A stretch of 64,000 nucleotides of DNA, taken from assembly GCF_027941775.1 (NCBI RefSeq), contig NZ_CP115917.1, forward strand, positions 540,001 to 604,000. The letters run 5' to 3'. Origin of the DNA: Tenacibaculum pacificus (GTDB lineage Bacteria; Bacteroidota; Bacteroidia; Flavobacteriales; Flavobacteriaceae). Made by a program: the position numbers and the translations under genes. Each line of letters starts with the position of its first letter. Within the stretch, counting starts at the first letter, position 1. The notes beneath the pieces were generated by a model. It was given only the letters and a program-made list of their open reading frames with translations. It did not search any database and was not told the DNA's origin. Positions 10,429 through 19,921 of this stretch are shown piece by piece.

Positions 10429-11487
10429 ATGAATGATAACTTTTATTTTACAATAGGATTGATGTCTGGCACATCATTAGATGGAATTGATTTAGTATAT
10501 GTTAAATTTGATAAGAATAATTATAAGAATTTCACTATTTTATCATCTGAAACTATCTCGTATACTGATGTTTGGGTAAATAAGTTAAGGTCGGCTATTA
10601 ATTTTAGTAAAACAGCTTTAAATAAATTAGATTTAGAATATGGAGATTTATTAGGAAACGAAATTAATTTATTTATCAAAAAAAATAATATTAATAAAAT
10701 TGATTTTATCGCTTCTCATGGGCATACTATTTTACATCAACCTGATGATGGAATTACACTTCAAATTGGTAATGGAAAAGTAATATCAGAAATTACAAAA
10801 CAAAAAGTAGTTTGTGATTTTAGAACTCAAGATGTTAATTTAGGAGGTCAAGGAGCACCTTTAGTTCCTATTGGTGATGAGTTGTTGTTTTCTGATTATC
10901 AGTATTGTGTGAACCTTGGAGGTTTTGCAAATGTATCATTTAAAGAAAAAGAACAACGTATTGCTTTTGATATCTGCCCTGTAAATATTGTGTTAAATCA
11001 TTATGTTCAAAAATTAGGGTTTACTTATGATGATAAAGGTGAAATAGCTAGAACAGGTATTGTAAATAATGAATTGCTAGAAAAATTGAATTCTTTAGAT
11101 TTTTATAAAAAATCAGCACCTAAGTCATTAGGATTAGAATGGGTTCAAAAAAATATTTTTCCTATTATTAATAGCTTAGAAAAAGATATTCCTACTATTT
11201 TAAGAACATTTATTGAACATTCAGCAATTCAAATAGGAAAAATAATTTATAAAAGTGATGCTGTTTTAATAACAGGAGGAGGTGTTTTTAACGATTTCTT
11301 AATAGAAAAAATTGAATTTTATTCAGAACAAAAAAATGAAAAGACAACAACAGCACTTATAAACTATAAAGAAGCGTTGATTTTTGCCTTTTTAGGGGTG
11401 TTACGTGTTGAAAATCAGGTAAATTGTTTAAGTAGTGTAACTGGGGCTGAAAAAGACCATTCTTCGGGTATTATTTTTGATAGATAG
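10429..11487 (+). CDS. anmK: Anhydro-N-acetylmuramic acid kinase
   Basis: The enzyme hydrolyses and phosphorylates 1,6-anhydro-MurNAc to MurNAc-6-phosphate in peptidoglycan recycling. The start GLMSGTSLDGIDLVYVKF is diagnostic, followed by SHGHTILHQP, DFRTQDV, GGQGAPLVPIGD and VNLGGFANVSF. ITGGGVFNDFLIEKI lies near the C-terminus. The length of 352 residues is normal. It is divergent from the acyl-CoA dehydrogenase. Confidence 0.95.
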   Translation: MNDNFYFTIGLMSGTSLDGIDLVYVKFDKNNYKNFTILSSETISYTDVWVNKLRSAINFSKTALNKLDLEYGDLLGNEINLFIKKNNINKIDFIASHGHTILHQPDDGITLQIGNGKVISEITKQKVVCDFRTQDVNLGGQGAPLVPIGDELLFSDYQYCVNLGGFANVSFKEKEQRIAFDICPVNIVLNHYVQKLGFTYDDKGEIARTGIVNNELLEKLNSLDFYKKSAPKSLGLEWVQKNIFPIINSLEKDIPTILRTFIEHSAIQIGKIIYKSDAVLITGGGVFNDFLIEKIEFYSEQKNEKTTTALINYKEALIFAFLGVLRVENQVNCLSSVTGAEKDHSSGIIFDR

Positions 11488-11533
11488 ACCTGCTTTTTTA
11501 AAATAAAAAAGTTTAGCTATCATTTTTTTATAG

Positions 11534-11541
11534 TAAGTTTG
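11534..11541 (+). promoter_or_regulatory. Putative -7 box upstream of the Glu/Leu dehydrogenase
   Basis: TAAGTTTG fits TAnnTTTG. It lies about 150 bases upstream of the ATG at 11695, implying a long leader that would contain the palindrome at 11649. Confidence 0.35.
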
Positions 11542-11648
11542 TAACAGTATGTTTTAATCTATTTTAATAAAAATTTAAATAATAAATAAATGAATCAACT
11601 TTAGCTTTTTTACAGATAGTATTCGATTTGCAGAAAAAGAAAGTAATG

Positions 11649-11664
11649 ACGTTTTTAAAAACGT
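11649..11664 (+). promoter_or_regulatory. Perfect 16-bp palindrome in the leader before the dehydrogenase gene
   Basis: ACGTTTTTAAAAACGT is a perfect inverted repeat 30 bases before the start codon. It could be an operator or a small RNA hairpin. No regulator is encoded nearby, so function is only a possibility. Confidence 0.4.
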
Positions 11665-11694
11665 AATTAAGAACATTTATTAAAATATTATAAA

Positions 11695-12927
11695 ATGAAA
11701 GAATTACTTAAAATATACGAAAACAAAGAGCCAGAAATCGTTTTTCATTGGAAAGACCAAGAAACAGAAGCCGAAGGGTGGACAGTAATTAACTCTTTAA
11801 GAGGTGGTGCTGCTGGTGGAGGAACCAGAATGCGTAAAGGTTTAAATAAAAATGAAGTTTTGTCTTTGGCTAAAACAATGGAAGTGAAATTTACAGTTTC
11901 AGGACCTGCAATTGGTGGAGCAAAATCAGGAATTAATTTTGATCCTAACGATCCAAGAAAAAGAGGCGTTTTAGAGCGTTGGTATAAAGCTGTTACTCCT
12001 TTATTAAAACATTATTACGGTACAGGAGGCGATTTAAATGTTGATGCTGATAAAGATGTAATTCCTATTACAGAGAGTTGTGGAGTTTGGCATCCTCAGG
12101 AAGGAATTTTTAACGGACATTTCAAGCCAACTGAAGCAGATAAAATAAATAGAATAGGTCAATTACGTCAAGGAGTAATTAAAGTAATTGAAGACAAGCA
12201 ATTTTCACCAGATTTATCTAAAAAATATACTGTTGCAGATATGTTAACAGGTTATGGCGTTGCTGAAGCAGTTAAGCATTATTACAATATTTACGGAGGA
12301 ACAATTTCAGATAAAAAAGCTATTGTTCAAGGTTTTGGAAATGTTGGTTCAGCAGCAGCCTATTATTTAACACAATTAGGCGCTAAAGTTGTAGGTATTA
12401 TAGACAGAGATGGAGGTGTTATTAATGAAGAAGGATTTTCTATGGAAGAAATGACTGCTTTATTTTTAGCAAAAAATGGAAATAAATTAGTTGCTGATAA
12501 AATGATTCCTTTTGATGAAATTAATGAAAAAATTTGGAATGTGCCTGCCGAAATATTTGTTCCAGCAGCAGCTTCAAGATTAGTTTCTCAAGATCAAGTT
12601 CAAAAAATGATTGATACAGGTTTAGAAGTAATATCTCCAGGAGCGAATGTTCCTTTTGCTGATAAAGAAATTTTCTTCGGTTCTATTATGGAATATACCG
12701 ATAAACATTTAAGTTTATTACCTGATTTTATTTCTAATTGTGGTATTGCTAGAGTTTTTGCTTATTTAATGGAAGCTAAAGTTGTGTTGCCAATGGAAGA
12801 TAAAGCAATCTTTGAAGATACATCAAATACAATTAAAAAAGCATTACAAAGAACTTTTTCTAAAAGTGCTTCAAAAACAAAAATTTGTTCAACAGCTTTT
12901 GAAATAGCTCTAAAAGAGTTGGTTTAA
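11695..12927 (+). CDS. Glu/Leu/Phe/Val dehydrogenase family protein
   Basis: A 410-residue NAD(P)-dependent amino acid dehydrogenase, interconverting an amino acid and its 2-oxo acid plus ammonia. The substrate-binding stretch SLRGGAAGGGTRMRKGL is followed by the catalytic lysine in GPAIGGAKSGI and the catalytic aspartate in YGTGGDLNVDAD. The Rossmann nucleotide site VQGFGNVGSAAA lies near residue 205. Glutamate versus leucine or valine preference cannot be settled by eye. The nhaB gene follows after 17 bases, so the two likely share a transcript. Confidence 0.9.
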   Translation: MKELLKIYENKEPEIVFHWKDQETEAEGWTVINSLRGGAAGGGTRMRKGLNKNEVLSLAKTMEVKFTVSGPAIGGAKSGINFDPNDPRKRGVLERWYKAVTPLLKHYYGTGGDLNVDADKDVIPITESCGVWHPQEGIFNGHFKPTEADKINRIGQLRQGVIKVIEDKQFSPDLSKKYTVADMLTGYGVAEAVKHYYNIYGGTISDKKAIVQGFGNVGSAAAYYLTQLGAKVVGIIDRDGGVINEEGFSMEEMTALFLAKNGNKLVADKMIPFDEINEKIWNVPAEIFVPAAASRLVSQDQVQKMIDTGLEVISPGANVPFADKEIFFGSIMEYTDKHLSLLPDFISNCGIARVFAYLMEAKVVLPMEDKAIFEDTSNTIKKALQRTFSKSASKTKICSTAFEIALKELV

Positions 12928-12944
12928 AGGCACAATAAATAAAA

Positions 12945-14420
12945 ATGATGTTTAAATATTTTTTAGGGAATAGCCCTAAGTGGTTTAAAATAACCATGCT
13001 TAGTTTTTTAGTTTTCAACGTGTTTTCCTTCTTTGTTTTAGGAAAAACAATAACAGCCTGGCTTTTTATAGCTGAGTTTATTTTTACTTTGGCAATGGCA
13101 TTAAAATGTTATCCTCTTTTAACGGGAGGTTTGTTAGCCATTCAAGCTGTCGCTTTAGGGTTAACAACTGCTAAAAACGCCTATCATGAAGTAGATCAGA
13201 ATTTAGAAGTAGTATTACTTTTAGTTTTTATGGTTGCAGGTATTTATTTTATGAAACCTTTATTAATGTTTATTTTTAGTAAGGTTTTTACGAAAATAAA
13301 ATCAAAGGTAGTATTATCATTACTTTTTGTATTTTTATCAGCTGTTTTATCAGCATTTTTAGATGCTTTAACTGTAACAGCAGTATTAATTAGTGTTGCT
13401 GTTGGTTTTTATGGAGTGTATCACAAAATACATTCTAGTTCTGCCGATTATGATCATGATGGTATTTTAGATAGAGAAGAGTTAAGTGGTGAAACATTAG
13501 AACAATTTCGTGGTTTTTTACGTAGTTTAATTATGCACGGTGTTGTTGGTACAGCTCTTGGAGGAGTTTGTACCTTAGTTGGTGAGCCTCAAAATTTACT
13601 AATTGGTGAACGATTAGGTTGGGATTTTATTCAGTTTTTCTTAAAAATGGCTCCTATTACATTACCTGTTTTAGCGGCAGGAATGGTAACTACTGTTGTT
13701 TTAGAGTTAACAGGTTGGTTTGGTTTTGGTGATAAAATGCCAGAAGTAGCTGCAAGAATTATAGATAAATATACTGAACAGGAAGATGCTAAAAGAACAG
13801 ATAAAGAAAAGTATGCTTTAATTGTTCAAGGAGTATCAGCTTTATTGTTAATAGCAGGATTAGCAATGCATGTAGCTCCTGTTGGTTTTATCGGGTTAGC
13901 ATTAATAATTGTACAAACAGCATTTACAGGTATTACTGATGAGCATCAATTAGGACCTGCTTTTGAGGAGGCATTACCTTTTACAGGATTATTAGTAGTC
14001 TTTTTTGTAGTTGTAGCAATGATTCATGATCAGCATTTATTTAGTCCAATAATTGATTGGGCATTAAGTCAAGATCCAGCATCTCAACCAGGGTTGTTTT
14101 ACGTGGCAAACGGATTTTTATCAGCAATTAGTGATAATGTATTCGTAGCAACCGTATATATTGGTGAAGTAGAACAGGCTTTTAAAAATGGAGATATAAC
14201 AAGAGAGCATTTTGAAAAATTAGCTATCGCAATTAATACAGGTACTAATTTACCAAGTGTTGCAACACCAAATGGGCAGGCAGCATTTTTATTCTTATTA
14301 ACATCATCTTTAGCTCCTTTAATTAATTTATCTTATGGTAAAATGGTTAAAATGGCTTTTCCTTACACAATTGTTCTAGGAGGATTAGGTTATATTATGG
14401 TAAAATTATTATTATCGTAA
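12945..14420 (+). CDS. nhaB: Na+/H+ antiporter NhaB
   Basis: A 491-residue inner-membrane sodium-proton antiporter. It closely follows the NhaB pattern: [17 protein letters not shown] near residue 39, [14 protein letters not shown], and [18 protein letters not shown] followed by [24 protein letters not shown] lies in the last third. An unusual feature is [12 protein letters not shown] (13446-13481), a canonical EF-hand calcium loop in the hydrophilic linker just before [10 protein letters not shown]. It fits sodium homeostasis in a marine organism. It ends before a strong terminator. Confidence 0.94.
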   Translation: MMFKYFLGNSPKWFKITMLSFLVFNVFSFFVLGKTITAWLFIAEFIFTLAMALKCYPLLTGGLLAIQAVALGLTTAKNAYHEVDQNLEVVLLLVFMVAGIYFMKPLLMFIFSKVFTKIKSKVVLSLLFVFLSAVLSAFLDALTVTAVLISVAVGFYGVYHKIHSSSADYDHDGILDREELSGETLEQFRGFLRSLIMHGVVGTALGGVCTLVGEPQNLLIGERLGWDFIQFFLKMAPITLPVLAAGMVTTVVLELTGWFGFGDKMPEVAARIIDKYTEQEDAKRTDKEKYALIVQGVSALLLIAGLAMHVAPVGFIGLALIIVQTAFTGITDEHQLGPAFEEALPFTGLLVVFFVVVAMIHDQHLFSPIIDWALSQDPASQPGLFYVANGFLSAISDNVFVATVYIGEVEQAFKNGDITREHFEKLAIAINTGTNLPSVATPNGQAAFLFLLTSSLAPLINLSYGKMVKMAFPYTIVLGGLGYIMVKLLLS

Positions 14421-14446
14421 ATAAATAAAAAAAATAGTGTATTTTT

Positions 14447-14476
14447 AAATCCTGAATTTATATTCAGGATTTTTTA
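14447..14476 (+). terminator. Intrinsic terminator after nhaB
   Basis: The stem AATCCTGAAT / ATTCAGGATT has a short loop and is followed by a T-run. It separates the nhaB unit from exbB. Confidence 0.85.
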
Positions 14477-14503
14477 GTATTATATAATAATAAAATTACG
14501 TTC

Positions 14504-15190
14504 ACGTTAGGGTACATTCAAGAGGAAACGGGTTTAGTAGATGAAATATCAGCTGAAAAAACATTATCAATAATTCAGTTAATTAAAGATGGTGGATTAG
14601 GTGGTCAAGTTATTATCGCAATTTTATTTGTGTTATTAGCTGTTGCACTTTATATCTATTTTGAGCGCTTTTTTGCAATTAAAGCAGCATCAAAAGTTGA
14701 TAAAAATTTCATGAATCAAATTAGAGATCATGTAACAGGTGGGAATTTAGATGGAGCTAAAGAATTATGTGAAAGCACTAATTCACCTACTGCAAGATTA
14801 ATCGGTAAAGGAATATCTAGAATAGGAAAACCTTTAGAAGATATTAATAAAGCCATCGAAAATGCAGGGAAATTAGAGGTTTATAAGTTAGAAAGAAATG
14901 TTTCAGTAATTGCAACTATTGCAGGTGCAGCTCCTATGATTGGTTTTTTAGGTACAGTAATTGGAATGATTATTGCCATACATGAAATAGCAAATTCGGG
15001 TGGTCAAATAGATATTAAATTATTATCTGACGGATTATATACAGCAATGACAACAACTGTTGCAGGTTTAATTGTAGGTATTGTAGCTTATATAACTTAT
15101 AATCATTTAGTAGTTCGTACTGATAAAGTAGTGTATCAAATGGAAGCAGTATCTGTTGACTTTTTAGATTTATTAAACGAACCTGCATAA
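14504..15190 (+). CDS. exbB: MotA/TolQ/ExbB proton channel family protein
   Basis: This is the energising subunit of a TonB-ExbB-ExbD system in the inner membrane. It has a first membrane helix VIIAILFVLLAVALYIYF and the conserved block ISVIATIAGAAPMIGFLGTV-like (about 14900-14960), then TTTVAGLIVGIVAY. The frame is open from 14456 but has no ATG, GTG or TTG before a GTG at 14630 that lies inside helix 1. I place the start at ACG 14504, reading as MLGYIQEETGLVDE, a sensible N-terminus that would need only ATG to ACG. ATT 14495 is the alternative. The stop overlaps the exbD start. Confidence 0.82.
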   Translation, partial: TLGYIQEETGLVDEISAEKTLSIIQLIKDGGLGGQVIIAILFVLLAVALYIYFERFFAIKAASKVDKNFMNQIRDHVTGGNLDGAKELCESTNSPTARLIGKGISRIGKPLEDINKAIENAGKLEVYKLERNVSVIATIAGAAPMIGFLGTVIGMIIAIHEIANSGGQIDIKLLSDGLYTAMTTTVAGLIVGIVAYITYNHLVVRTDKVVYQMEAVSVDFLDLLNEPA

Positions 15191-15582
15191 TGAATTTAAA
15201 GGGAAGAAATAAAGTAGATCCAAGTTTTAATATGTCGTCAATGACGGATATTGTTTTTCTGTTGTTAATATTTTTTATGCTAACATCAACCTTAGTTACT
15301 GTTAGTGCAATTGATGTTTTATTGCCAAAAGGAGGAGGTAAAACAGAAAATAGTACGGCAATAGCTGTAAGTATTACCGAAGATTCAGCTTTTTATATTG
15401 ATAAAACAAAAATAAGTGCTATCGATTTAGAGCAAGCGATACTTACTAAAGTTGGTCCTGATAAGAAGAAAACAGTAGTTATTCGAGGAGATCAAAACGT
15501 AGCATATAAAAATGTAATGAAAGTGATTGACATCGCCAATAGAAATAAATTAAAAATGATTTTAGCCGTAAAGGCAAAGTAA
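15190..15582 (+). CDS. exbD: Biopolymer transport protein ExbD/TolR
   Basis: A 130-residue protein with one N-terminal membrane helix. The segment SMTDIVFLLLIFFMLTSTLV contains the conserved membrane aspartate that forms the proton path with ExbB. The periplasmic part follows, with the typical VVIRGDQNVAYKNVMKVID. Its ATG overlaps the exbB stop (TAATG), so the two are translationally coupled. The TonB-like gene follows 31 bases later. Confidence 0.93.
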   Translation: MNLKGRNKVDPSFNMSSMTDIVFLLLIFFMLTSTLVTVSAIDVLLPKGGGKTENSTAIAVSITEDSAFYIDKTKISAIDLEQAILTKVGPDKKKTVVIRGDQNVAYKNVMKVIDIANRNKLKMILAVKAK

Positions 15583-15613
15583 TTATTAAATATTTCAACT
15601 TGTTTTTTTATAA

Positions 15614-16492
15614 ATGAGTGTAAAAATAGTATCGATGAAAATATTAGAAACAGAACATAAACGAAAATCAGCCGTAATTACGGCTGTCATTTTGATGCTT
15701 TTATTATTCGGGATTTTTAATTTCGGAATGAAATATTTAGATCCACCAACTGAATATGGAATCGCGATTAATTTAGGTACTTCCGATGTTGGTAGCGGTG
15801 AACCAGTTGAAGAAACACAAGTAGCATCATCAACAGAAGAAATTTTAGAGGAAGAGTTAGAAGAAGAGGAAGAAACTTTTGAAGAAGAAGTAAGTGAAGC
15901 TTCAGAAGAAATTCAAGAAGATGTTATTACAGATGATACGGCAGAAGATGTTCCTGTTGTTGAAAAAACGACATCTGAAAAAGATATAGTTAAAGAAAGG
16001 ACCAAAGAAACTCCAAAAGAAGTAAAGCCAAAGAAGAAGAAAAAACCAAGTCCATCAAAAGCCGCTACCGATGCTTTGAATAGTTTGTTAAACGGTACAT
16101 CAAAAGATGGTGCAGCAACAGGTGAAGGTGATGATACTGAATCAGGCGTAAAAGGAGGTAAAGATGGAGATGCTTCTTCTAATAAATATTATGGTAATTC
16201 AGGCGGTGGTTCTGGAGGTAATTATAATTTAGCAGGAAGAAAAGCATTATCTAAACCTGTAAAACAACCAGATTGCCAAGAAGAAGGTACTATTGTGGTG
16301 AGTATTGAGGTAAATCAGAATGGAAAAGTTATAAAAGTACAAACGGGAGGTTTAAAAGGAAGTACTAGTTCTGCACCTTGTTTGGAGAAAGCAGCCAAAG
16401 AAGCAGCTTTAAAAACAACTTGGAATGCAGATGGAAATGCTCCATCAAAACAAAGAGGAACTATTATCTACAAGTTTTCTTTATCGCAATAA
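15614..16492 (+). CDS. TonB-like energy transducer
   Basis: A 292-residue protein with a short cytoplasmic start and one membrane helix (SAVITAVILMLLLFGIFNFG). A long Glu-rich stretch (residues about 70-100) is followed by a Lys/Pro-rich and Gly/Ser-rich spacer, and a C-terminal TonB-like domain around GTIVVSIEVNQNGKVIKVQ. It sits after exbB-exbD in the usual flavobacterial order and would carry proton-motive energy to outer-membrane receptors. Start is uncertain: the ATG at 15635 (MKILETEHKRKS) may be the true one, since relatives begin near there. Confidence 0.85.
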   Translation: MSVKIVSMKILETEHKRKSAVITAVILMLLLFGIFNFGMKYLDPPTEYGIAINLGTSDVGSGEPVEETQVASSTEEILEEELEEEEETFEEEVSEASEEIQEDVITDDTAEDVPVVEKTTSEKDIVKERTKETPKEVKPKKKKKPSPSKAATDALNSLLNGTSKDGAATGEGDDTESGVKGGKDGDASSNKYYGNSGGGSGGNYNLAGRKALSKPVKQPDCQEEGTIVVSIEVNQNGKVIKVQTGGLKGSTSSAPCLEKAAKEAALKTTWNADGNAPSKQRGTIIYKFSLSQ

Positions 16493-16516
16493 TTAATTTT
16501 TATTATTTAAATAAAT

Positions 16517-16546
16517 ATAACCTCCGATTATTCATCGAGAGGTTAT
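16517..16546 (+). terminator. Stem-loop between tonB-like gene and folC
   Basis: ATAACCTC (16517-16524) pairs with GAGGTTAT (16539-16546), with an inner CGAT/ATCG stem. It is followed by AAAACAA rather than T residues, so it is a weak terminator candidate and could instead be an RNA element in the folC leader, ending 12 bases before its ATG. Confidence 0.45.
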
Positions 16547-16558
16547 AAAACAATATAT

Positions 16559-17767
16559 ATGACATATCAAGAAACCTTAGATTGGATGTTTGCGCAATTA
16601 CCAATGTATCAAAAAGAAGGTAAAACAGCATTTAAAAAAGATTTAACCAATAGTATTGCTTTAAGTAAAGAATTGGGTAATCCAGAGAAAAAGTTTAAAA
16701 CTATTCATGTTGGTGGAACTAACGGAAAAGGATCTACAAGTCATATGATTGCTTCGATTTTACAAGAAGCAGGTTATAAAGTGGGGTTATATACGTCGCC
16801 ACATCTTAAAAATTTTACAGAGCGTATTCGAATTAACGGGCAAGAAATTCCGCAAGAAAATATTATTGATTTTATATCTAAAAATAAACAGTTTTTAGAA
16901 GCTCAAAAATTATCGTTTTTTGAAATGACCGTAGGAATGGCTTTTAGTTATTTTGAAAGTCAAAAAGTAGATATTGCTGTTATTGAAGTAGGATTAGGAG
17001 GTAGGTTAGATTCTACAAATATTATTATTCCAGAAGTTTCAGTAATTACAAATATCGGATTAGATCATACGCAGTTTTTAGGCGAAACATTACCCGAAAT
17101 AGCTTATGAAAAAGCAGGAATTATAAAAGACAATATTTCTGTTGTTATTGGCGAGCGTCAAGAAGCTGTTGAAAAAGTCTTTTTATCAAAAGCAAATGAC
17201 TGTAATTCTGAAATAGTATTTGCTTCTGATGGAGATTATAGTTATAAAACTGATTTGTTAGGTGATTATCAATCGAAGAATGTAAAAACGGCAGTTAAAG
17301 CGATTAGTCAACTAAAAGATTTTGTTATTTCTGAAGAAAACATCAAAAATGGATTATTACAAGTTGCAAAAAACACAAATTTAAAAGGACGTTGGCAAAT
17401 TTTACAGCAAGAACCTAAAATAATTTGTGATACAGCACATAATAAAGAAGGCTTAATTTATACTTTAGCACAACTTAAAAATGAAGTTTATGAAAAATTA
17501 CATATTGTTTTAGGGGTTGTTTCTGATAAAGACTTAGAAGCTATTTTACCGATGTTTCCTCAAAATGCTACTTATTATTTTTGTAAACCCGATATCGCAA
17601 GAGGATTATCAGAAAAAAAATTAAAAGATACTGCTGAGGTGTTTAATTTAATAGGAGAATCATTTAGTTCTGTTAATCAGGCTTTTGAGTCTGCTAAATT
17701 AAGTTCAACCAGTAAAGATGTTATTTATATTGGAGGAAGTACGTTTGTAGTTGCAGAAATTTTATAA
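16559..17767 (+). CDS. folC: Bifunctional folylpolyglutamate synthase/dihydrofolate synthase
   Basis: A 402-residue Mur-ligase-fold enzyme that adds glutamate to dihydropteroate and folates. The P-loop is HVGGTNGKGSTSHM near residue 52, followed by YTSPHLKNFTERIRING, VGLGGRLDSTN and ITNIGLDHTQFLG. The C-terminal ligase domain carries KGRWQIL and DTAHNKEG. It follows the exbB-exbD-tonB genes, an order I recall from Flavobacteriaceae. Confidence 0.95.
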   Translation: MTYQETLDWMFAQLPMYQKEGKTAFKKDLTNSIALSKELGNPEKKFKTIHVGGTNGKGSTSHMIASILQEAGYKVGLYTSPHLKNFTERIRINGQEIPQENIIDFISKNKQFLEAQKLSFFEMTVGMAFSYFESQKVDIAVIEVGLGGRLDSTNIIIPEVSVITNIGLDHTQFLGETLPEIAYEKAGIIKDNISVVIGERQEAVEKVFLSKANDCNSEIVFASDGDYSYKTDLLGDYQSKNVKTAVKAISQLKDFVISEENIKNGLLQVAKNTNLKGRWQILQQEPKIICDTAHNKEGLIYTLAQLKNEVYEKLHIVLGVVSDKDLEAILPMFPQNATYYFCKPDIARGLSEKKLKDTAEVFNLIGESFSSVNQAFESAKLSSTSKDVIYIGGSTFVVAEIL

Positions 17768-17786
17768 AAATAATTGAAAAAAAACA

Positions 17787-17816
17787 TTGTTAATCTAAAA
17801 AAGAGTTGTAGATTTG
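17787..17816 (+). promoter_or_regulatory. Promoter of the tRNA-Val array
   Basis: TTG (17787-17789) and TAGATTTG (17809-17816) are separated by 19 bases, an excellent match to the Bacteroidota -33/-7 pattern TTG-N19-TAnnTTTG. It lies 20 bases before the first tRNA. Confidence 0.8.
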
Positions 17817-17835
17817 CACCCGCAATTAGCATGTA

Positions 17836-17910
17836 GGGCGCGTAGCTCAGTTGGTTCAGAGCACTTGGTTTACACCCAAGGGGTCAGGGGTTCGAATCCC
17901 TTCGCGCCCA
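17836..17910 (+). tRNA. tRNA-Val (anticodon UAC), copy 1
   Basis: A 75-base cloverleaf with the acceptor stem GGGCGCG/CGCGCCC and an anticodon stem CTTGG/CCAAG around loop TTTACAC, giving anticodon TAC. The T-arm contains GGTTCGAATCC. No CCA is encoded. Confidence 0.96.
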
Positions 17911-17940
17911 CACTGATTCCTAATAGTTAATTGCGTATTA

Positions 17941-18015
17941 GGGCGCGTAGCTCAGTTGGTTCAGAGCACTTGGTTTACACCCAAGGGGTCAGGGGTTCGA
18001 ATCCCTTCGCGCCCA
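17941..18015 (+). tRNA. tRNA-Val (anticodon UAC), copy 2
   Basis: This copy is identical to copy 1 over all 75 bases, after a 30-base spacer unrelated to the next one. It lies in the same transcript. Confidence 0.96.
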
Positions 18016-18052
18016 CACAGAACACCTAATAAAAAAGTCCTAAAAATATTTT

Positions 18053-18127
18053 GGGCGCGTAGCTCAGTTGGTTCAGAGCACTTGGTTTACACCCAAGGGG
18101 TCAGGGGTTCGAATCCCTTCGCGCCCA
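18053..18127 (+). tRNA. tRNA-Val (anticodon UAC), copy 3
   Basis: This is the third identical copy, after a 37-base spacer. It is followed within four bases by a terminator, closing the tRNA transcription unit. Confidence 0.96.
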
Positions 18128-18130
18128 CTG

Positions 18131-18162
18131 AAAGTCTCATCATTTTTGATGAGACTTTTTTT
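18131..18162 (+). terminator. Intrinsic terminator of the tRNA array
   Basis: AAAGTCTCATC pairs with GATGAGACTTT around a short T-loop, followed by a T-run. Confidence 0.9.
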
Positions 18163-18253
18163 GTTTTATAATATCTATTAAAAATGTTTTTTGTAGTTTC
18201 GTGAGCTATTTTACGAAGTGTTTTAGTAAGGATGAAAATGAGTGCACCAAAAA

Positions 18254-18484
18254 GGACTGAGGTATGTAGGATTGCTATTAGCAAGATTGTTTGCTAATAA
18301 ATATTCTGTTATTGGTTTTGATATAAAAACTAAAAGAGTAGCTGGGTTAAAAAAGGTGTAGATAAAACTTTCGAGGTTTTATCTGATTTGTTAAATGGAG
18401 TATTAGTATCTAAAGATTCAGATGAAAAAGGAAAATAGCGTTGCTTATGATGTGAAAAATTTCCTTCCTCAAGAATATAAATAA
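18254..18484 (+). pseudogene. Relic of a nucleotide-sugar dehydrogenase (WbpA/Ugd type)
   Basis: Reading three frames in turn gives LRYVGLLLARLFANKYSVIG with FDIKTKRVAGLKK. After one frame change comes GVDKTFEVLSDLLNGVLVSK, then directly VAYDVKNFLPQEYK and a stop. The first parts match the N-terminal Rossmann region of the intact dehydrogenase at 26899 (GLGYVGLPLARLFATKYPVV), and the last part matches its C-terminus (YDVKGIL). About 1 kb in between, including the catalytic cysteine, is missing. It is a decayed, internally deleted gene and cannot be functional. It fills the gap between the tRNA array and wlbA. Confidence 0.8.
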
Positions 18485-19442
<958 letters not shown>

Positions 19443-19445
19443 AAG

Positions 19446-19453
19446 TATATTTG
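19446..19453 (+). promoter_or_regulatory. Putative -7 box for the 19.5-28 kb sugar gene cluster
   Basis: TATATTTG fits TAnnTTTG exactly, 32 bases before the ATG at 19486. No convincing -33 TTG is seen. Confidence 0.5.
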
Positions 19454-19485
19454 CCAAGCGAAAAAGAATTAAGAAAAAGAAAAAA

Positions 19486-19914
19486 ATGAAAATAGGTGTC
19501 ACATTTAGTGCTTTCGATTTGCTTCACGCAGGTCATGTTAAAATGTTAGAAGATGCAAAACGTCAATGTGATTATCTTATCTGTTGCTTGCAAACAGACC
19601 CTACCATTGATCGTCCAGAAAAAAATAAGCCCATACAATCAGTTGTTGAAAGATATATTCAATTAAAAGGATGTAAATATGTAGATGAAGTTGTTCCTTA
19701 TGCAACAGAACAAGATTTAGAAGATATATTATGTTCTTTTAAAATAGATGTACGAATATTAGGAGATGAATATGCTGATAAAAATTTTACAGGAAGAGAA
19801 TACTGTGAAAAGAATGGGGTAGAATTGTTTTACAATAAAAGAGAGCATAGGTTTTCTAGTAGCGGATTAAGAAAAGAGGTCGCTGAAAAAGAAAGTCTAA
19901 AGATTAAAAACTAA
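19486..19914 (+). CDS. TagD-like cytidylyltransferase family protein
   Basis: A 142-residue HIGH-type nucleotidyltransferase. GVTFSAFDLLHAGHVKMLEDA contains the HxGH nucleotide-binding motif, and RFSSSGLRKEV near the C-terminus is the equivalent of the ISSTxxR motif. Such proteins include CTP:glycerol-3-phosphate cytidylyltransferase and sugar-phosphate relatives. The substrate is unknown and no CDP-alcohol transferase or dehydrogenase partner is visible nearby. It lies 7 bases before ugd, likely in the same transcript. Confidence 0.82.
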   Translation: MKIGVTFSAFDLLHAGHVKMLEDAKRQCDYLICCLQTDPTIDRPEKNKPIQSVVERYIQLKGCKYVDEVVPYATEQDLEDILCSFKIDVRILGDEYADKNFTGREYCEKNGVELFYNKREHRFSSSGLRKEVAEKESLKIKN

Positions 19915-19921
19915 AAAAAAC

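Noticed and set aside
14630..15190. A shorter ExbB starting at GTG 14630
   Set aside because: It would remove the N-terminus and cut into the first membrane helix, while the upstream frame encodes family-like sequence.
17836..18127. Three regularly spaced 75-base repeats that could be taken for a CRISPR-like array
   Set aside because: Each folds as the same tRNA-Val cloverleaf, with a tRNA promoter and terminator. The open frames over it are artefacts.
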